This document shows, piece after piece, positions 60,540 to 64,000 of a stretch of DNA of 64,000 nt. This stretch comes from Alkalihalobacterium sp048323755 (GTDB lineage Bacteria; Bacillota; Bacilli; Bacillales; Bacillaceae_F): NCBI RefSeq assembly GCF_048323755.1, contig NZ_JBLWFS010000015.1, positions 34,755 to 98,754 on the forward strand, read 5' to 3'. Numbering within the stretch: position 1 is the stretch's first letter; each line of letters opens with the position of its first letter. A program made the position numbers and the translations under genes. The notes under the pieces are model-generated. The model was given only the letters and a program-made list of their open reading frames with translations, was not told where the DNA came from and did no database searches.

Positions 60540-61838
60540 TTAGTACCACGGATAATCGTCCTTTTTATTGTAAAAATGTTCTACTTGGTCAAAAGATTGG
60601 CCAAACTGTTGAGCTAATGGAAAACCAGCTTGTATTAACCGATCAAGCATATTTTCTTCCCATGCTCCTAAGCCTGAAATATTTAATATTTGCTTAAAAT
60701 GAAGACGTGTATTTCTCTCTATTCTTTGCAGGACTTGCATTCTAAACTTCCTCCACAAAGCAAAATCATAAGAATATACGAGCGCAGAAAAGTGACTTAA
60801 ATTAGAAATGTATTCAACCCTAGGCCTTCTTACACGCTCAAACCAACGAAGATGTATTGGATCTAATCGATTGGTGCTGTTCATCCACGCTAACAATTCA
60901 CCAAGTACATCTGAATCCTGAATGGCTAAATTCATCCCCTCCCCAGCAATAGGGTGAACACTGTGAGCCGCATCTCCAATTATTGCTGCATTTTCGTAAA
61001 CATAGTTTTCGGCATGGTGATTAACCGGGATCATCAGTTGAATTTTCTTAAAGCTGTCGATACTTTGAACATACCCATCCATCTCTGGCATTAAATTGAT
61101 GTATTTTTTATAAAAGGTGTTTAAACCATTTCGAAGCAATTGTTTATATTCACCTTGTTTAATAAGTAAGACGGTTCGAACTAAATCGTTGGGTAATGGA
61201 AAAAGACCTAATAGTTGATCTTCTTTAGTAATAATCGTTGCATCCTTTAATTGCGGTGGTCTAGGAAACGATACTGTTAAAAAATGATGATTATATTTCT
61301 TTTGTTTCACACCGATCCCGAGGGCTTGGCGTACAGGAGATATCCTGCCTTCAGCCCCAATAAAAAATTCACTAGATACTCTCTTCACCTCTCCAGACTG
61401 TTCAATTACAGCTATTTCCTTTAAGTCAGTTTCTTTTGGTTCGAGTGATAGAAACTTCGTATCAGCTAAATAAAAGTCATTCTTTAATTGATGACAGGCT
61501 TCTAGTAATAGTTCTTTTAATTTTTCATGCGGGATCATCATTGCATAATTAAAAGAATGTTCTAAAATACGATAATCCCATTTGGCAGATTTCTCCCCAT
61601 GAGTGGGGTCTAGTGATTTTACTACCATCGTTTCTATTTTTTGACCATACCGCGATAATTGTTTACCCAAACCTAAGTGACTCAATATCTCAATACTTTT
61701 CGGTTGTAATAGCTCACCTTTATATTTAGTCGATGGTTTTGCATTTTTTTCAACAACGATGACATCTACGTTATACTTAAGAAGTTTCAACGCTAACGTT
61801 AGACCAGCTATACCTCCACCTGAAATAAATACTTTCAT
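60540..61838 (-). CDS. FAD-dependent aromatic monooxygenase (UbiH/PHBH fold)
   Basis: 432 aa from the ATG at 61838 (AGGAAGTG upstream). FAD site GGGIAGLTLALKLL near residue 7, middle DG-like motif (FFIGAEGRISPVRQALG) and IGDAAHSVHPIAGEGMNLAIQD with the ribityl-binding GD. C-terminal part is helical. It belongs to the FAD_binding_3 hydroxylases. It is the first gene of a two-gene operon with the methyltransferase, downstream of a broken ECF sigma gene. Confidence 0.88.
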   Translation of the reverse strand: MKVFISGGGIAGLTLALKLLKYNVDVIVVEKNAKPSTKYKGELLQPKSIEILSHLGLGKQLSRYGQKIETMVVKSLDPTHGEKSAKWDYRILEHSFNYAMMIPHEKLKELLLEACHQLKNDFYLADTKFLSLEPKETDLKEIAVIEQSGEVKRVSSEFFIGAEGRISPVRQALGIGVKQKKYNHHFLTVSFPRPPQLKDATIITKEDQLLGLFPLPNDLVRTVLLIKQGEYKQLLRNGLNTFYKKYINLMPEMDGYVQSIDSFKKIQLMIPVNHHAENYVYENAAIIGDAAHSVHPIAGEGMNLAIQDSDVLGELLAWMNSTNRLDPIHLRWFERVRRPRVEYISNLSHFSALVYSYDFALWRKFRMQVLQRIERNTRLHFKQILNISGLGAWEENMLDRLIQAGFPLAQQFGQSFDQVEHFYNKKDDYPWY

Positions 61839-61953
61839 GACATCACTTCCTATAATCACCGGGAATATTAACCTAGTACTGAAGTATGTAGGTACATTTT
61901 ATGTATATTAAAATTAAAACTTCCCCCTATATATATACTTAAAACTTTAAAAA

Positions 61954-61989
61954 ACAAAAAAAAGCAAGAGATCCCTTTTCCCTTGCTTT
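61954..61989 (-). terminator. Terminator after the ECF sigma pseudogene
   Basis: AAAGCAAG (61961-61968) pairs with CTTGCTTT (61982-61989); eight A on the plus strand give the U-tract. Confidence 0.85.
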
Positions 61990-62000
61990 AAATGAACATG

Positions 62001-62399
62001 TTATTCATTTAAAAATACCTCTACCATCCGATATTCATACTTTAACTATCTTAGTGAAGCATACACAGTATCAATATCTTCTTTCGCTTCAATTAGCTCT
62101 TCGGTTGTCTTATCTTTGGAAGGCATGAACTTTAGGATAATGTCACTCACCAACTGCTGTCTTCTGCATTTTTTTAAATGATCGATGGCAACATTCCGTG
62201 CGATCGAGAAAATCCATGTTTTTAATTGTGATTCTCCTTTAAACTTAGGTAACGATTTAAATAAACGGATAAAGACTTCTTGCGTTAAGTCTTCAGATTC
62301 ATTTCTTGTATTTGTAAAAGCTACAAGAAACTTATACACATCATTGTAATGGTCACGGTAAATTTGTTTAATCTCTTCTTTTACATGTTCTCGTTCCAA
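62001..62399 (-). pseudogene. Decayed ECF sigma factor gene (region 2 intact, region 4 lost)
   Basis: The open frame gives 117 aa from a TTG at 62399 (GGGGAGG upstream). Region 2 is good: DHYNDVYKFLVAFT, EDLTQEVFIRLFKSL, KTWIFSIARNVAIDHLKK. The frame hits TAG at 62048-62046 just where region 4 should begin (DTVYASLR, stop). Read through, the same frame continues LKYEYRMVEVFLNE before a TAA at 62003-62001; this resembles the first helix of region 4 (LKxEYRxVxxLxxxE), then DNA for the rest is absent and a terminator follows. A possible ECF autoregulatory promoter (TGTAAC, 17 bp, AGAC at 62460-62434) remains. No anti-sigma gene is adjacent. Confidence 0.8.
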
Positions 62400-62685
62400 A
62401 ACTCAACCTCCCCTTTTTTATTGATACTGATTAGTCTTATTTCAGCTTCAAAAGGTTACAATCTTTTAACATTAGTTTGAAAAATTCTATGTATACAACA
62501 ATTCCTTCTCAATATAATTCGTTCGTATAAATACTGTGTGACAAAATAACCTAACCTTATTTTACCATTTCACACCATTTAGCAACTGTAACTTACTTAT
62601 ATCTCTAGAAAATATGCACTTAAAATTTGCATTCCAAACGAACTCATGGTAGTTAATAAGTAAGAAGCTGGGAGGGCGATGTCAT

Positions 62686-63843
62686 ATGTTTTTTAAGACA
62701 GAAGAACAAAATCAACGATACGAAGAAATTGGTCAATTAGCAGATCAGTTTTCGAAACGAGCTCAACTTCATGACCTTGAGGCTACATTTCCAATTGAAA
62801 ATATAAATGATTTAAAAAAGATCGGTTATACCACATTAACACTCCCGAAAGAATTCGGTGGAAAAGGCGCTTCCTTATATGAATTTATATTACTGCATGA
62901 ACGATTAGCTCAAGGATGCGGGCCGACTGCTCTTTCGATTGGTTGGCATGTTGGAATTATTTTAGATTTGGCAACCAATCGGCCTTGGACGAAAGTAAAA
63001 TACGCAGCGATTATGGAGAAAGTAAAAGAAAATGCCTTACTTAATCGTGCAGCCACAGAGGCACAAACCGGTTCGCCTACACGAGGCGGTAAACCGCAGA
63101 CAATGGCAGTAAAAGATGGGGAGCATTGGAGAGTGAATGGTCGAAAAACATTTACAACGATGGCTCCTGCCCTTGATTTCTTTTTAGTTTCAGCTACCAT
63201 TGATGGGAGTGAAGAGGTTGGAGAGTTTATAGTCCCCCGTGATACACCAGGTGTTCGTATTGAGGAAACGTGGGATAGTATTGCGATGCGGGCAACGGAA
63301 AGTCATGATTTAATTTTAGAGAATGTAAAAGTAGAGGAAGATCATTTATTAGAAATGGTGTCTTCAAGACCGAGACATAGAGCAAACGGCTGGCTCCTTC
63401 ATATTCCTGCTTGCTATTTAGGAATTGCACAAGCAGCAAGTAACTATGCTATTGAGTTTGCAAGTTCCTATCAACCAAATAGCCTCACTCATCCCATTAT
63501 TAAATTACCTAATCTACAAAGACAAATTGGTGAAATGGAGCTTAAGTTAAAACACTCCCGACATTTTCTTTTATCAGTTGCAGAAAAATGGGATGAGTTA
63601 GAAGATAAAACGGTTACGATCCCTGATCTAGCCGCAGTCAAACATGTCGTAACGAATTCAGCTATTGAAGTGGTCGATCAAGCGATGCGGGTCGTCGGCG
63701 CAAGAAGTTTATCCGAAAAAAGTCCACTTCAGCGATACTACCGCGACGTCCGCGCTGGACTGCATAATCCACCGATGGACGACGCAACGATTCAAACACT
63801 TGCTCAAAGTGCAATCCAAAGAAGTTCTATCTCGACAACCTAA
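62686..63843 (+). CDS. ydbM: Acyl-CoA dehydrogenase family protein (YdbM-like)
   Basis: 385 aa; GGGAGG upstream of the ATG. Acyl-CoA dehydrogenase fold: N-terminal helical domain, middle beta domain (AATEAQTGSPTRGG, WRVNGRKTFTTMAP) and C-terminal helical domain (VVDQAMRVVGARSLSEKSPLQRYYRDVRAGLHNPPMDD). It resembles B. subtilis YdbM, whose substrate is not established. Flanked by its own terminator. Confidence 0.88.
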   Translation: MFFKTEEQNQRYEEIGQLADQFSKRAQLHDLEATFPIENINDLKKIGYTTLTLPKEFGGKGASLYEFILLHERLAQGCGPTALSIGWHVGIILDLATNRPWTKVKYAAIMEKVKENALLNRAATEAQTGSPTRGGKPQTMAVKDGEHWRVNGRKTFTTMAPALDFFLVSATIDGSEEVGEFIVPRDTPGVRIEETWDSIAMRATESHDLILENVKVEEDHLLEMVSSRPRHRANGWLLHIPACYLGIAQAASNYAIEFASSYQPNSLTHPIIKLPNLQRQIGEMELKLKHSRHFLLSVAEKWDELEDKTVTIPDLAAVKHVVTNSAIEVVDQAMRVVGARSLSEKSPLQRYYRDVRAGLHNPPMDDATIQTLAQSAIQRSSISTT

Positions 63844-63881
63844 CTGGAAGAAATATAAAAAGATGACTCCTATTCTAAAAT

Positions 63882-63937
63882 GTACCCTATAGAGTAGACA
63901 CTTAAAAAAAGTGCTCTCTCTGTAGGGTACTTTTTTG
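63882..63937 (+). terminator. Terminator of ydbM
   Basis: GTACCCTA (63882-63889) pairs with TAGGGTAC (63923-63930), with an inner CACTT/AAGTG stem, followed by TTTTTT. Confidence 0.85.
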
Positions 63938-63985
63938 TATAATGTAAGAACTACAAATTGAGACATAACTTGGAGATGGAGAATC

Positions 63986-64000
63986 ATGAGTAAAAAGCTA
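63986..64000 (+). CDS. Start of a gene cut by the right edge
   Basis: ATG AGT AAA AAG CTA (MSKKL) preceded by GGAGATGGAG. Only five codons are visible, so the product cannot be told. Confidence 0.5.

Noticed and set aside
63938..63943. TATAAT-like sequence before the last partial gene as a promoter
   Set aside because: It overlaps the ydbM terminator and lacks a -35 at correct spacing; possible but not supported.

Overview
The window is chromosomal DNA of a low-GC, endospore-forming Gram-positive bacterium of the Bacillaceae type. The evidence is AGGAGG ribosome sites, frequent TTG/GTG starts, a germinant-receptor operon, a SleL/YaaH-like cortex hydrolase, a GerW-family protein, and orthologues of Bacillus subtilis nupNOPQ, ypcP, ydbM, yckD, cvfB and nrnB. 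An alkaliphilic or facultatively anaerobic Bacillus relative is possible but not shown. No rRNA, tRNA or CRISPR array was seen.

Layout. 1-2.1 kb: the 5' part of an ABC exporter gene (cut by the window edge), a tail-anchored GerW-like protein and a VOC-fold protein. 2.1-13.4 kb (minus strand): one 11-kb operon, cheW - cheA (with an extra fused CheW domain) - a 1014-aa soluble chemoreceptor - cheR - cheB - a STAS protein - a REC-GAF-GGDEF-EAL regulator - an RsbW-like GHKL kinase. 13.5-15.7 kb: a structured mobile repeat and a PocR-GAF-LuxR regulator. 16-21.2 kb: a membrane-anchored DUF1906 protein, a LysM protein, a YckD-like protein, an acyltransferase, and a WrbA/MhqR-type quinone-stress pair with palindromic operators. 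21.3-25.4 kb: a germinant-receptor operon in the order D-B-A-C. 26.6-31.6 kb: the nucleoside ABC transporter nupNOPQ. 31.7-33.4 kb: a base-excision-repair pair (Fpg/Nei glycosylase plus endonuclease IV). 33.4-41.4 kb: mixed housekeeping and unknown genes (aromatic-acid exporter family, HD hydrolase, patatin, DegV, spore glucosaminidase, 5'-3' exonuclease). 41.5-45.3 kb: a lemA-htpX-pspA envelope-stress cluster, with two unknown genes, behind a textbook sigma-W-type promoter. 45.6-59.4 kb: fsr, cvfB, a DUF4349 lipoprotein, nrnB, topB, a CarD-type regulator, recQ and an ABC-F ATPase. 59.5-64 kb: a methyltransferase/FAD-monooxygenase pair, a decayed ECF sigma gene, a YdbM-like acyl-CoA dehydrogenase and the first codons of another gene.

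How the genes work together. The most striking system is the 2.1-13.4 kb operon. It has all core chemotaxis parts except a free CheY and has no flagellar genes. Its only response-regulator outputs are CheB and a c-di-GMP synthase/hydrolase, and it also carries a STAS/anti-sigma-type partner-switch pair. Its receptor has no membrane or sensor domain. It is a single symmetric hairpin of about 505 residues per arm, with six 56-residue (8-heptad) repeats in each arm, which would form a rod of roughly 75 nm. A CRP/FNR-type palindrome precedes the operon.

A second notable item is a family of 184-bp MITE-like elements: two full copies with perfect 8-bp target duplications, one truncated copy and one fragment. 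They have multi-hairpin structure with compensatory changes, and one full copy abuts the presumed promoter of the germinant-receptor operon.
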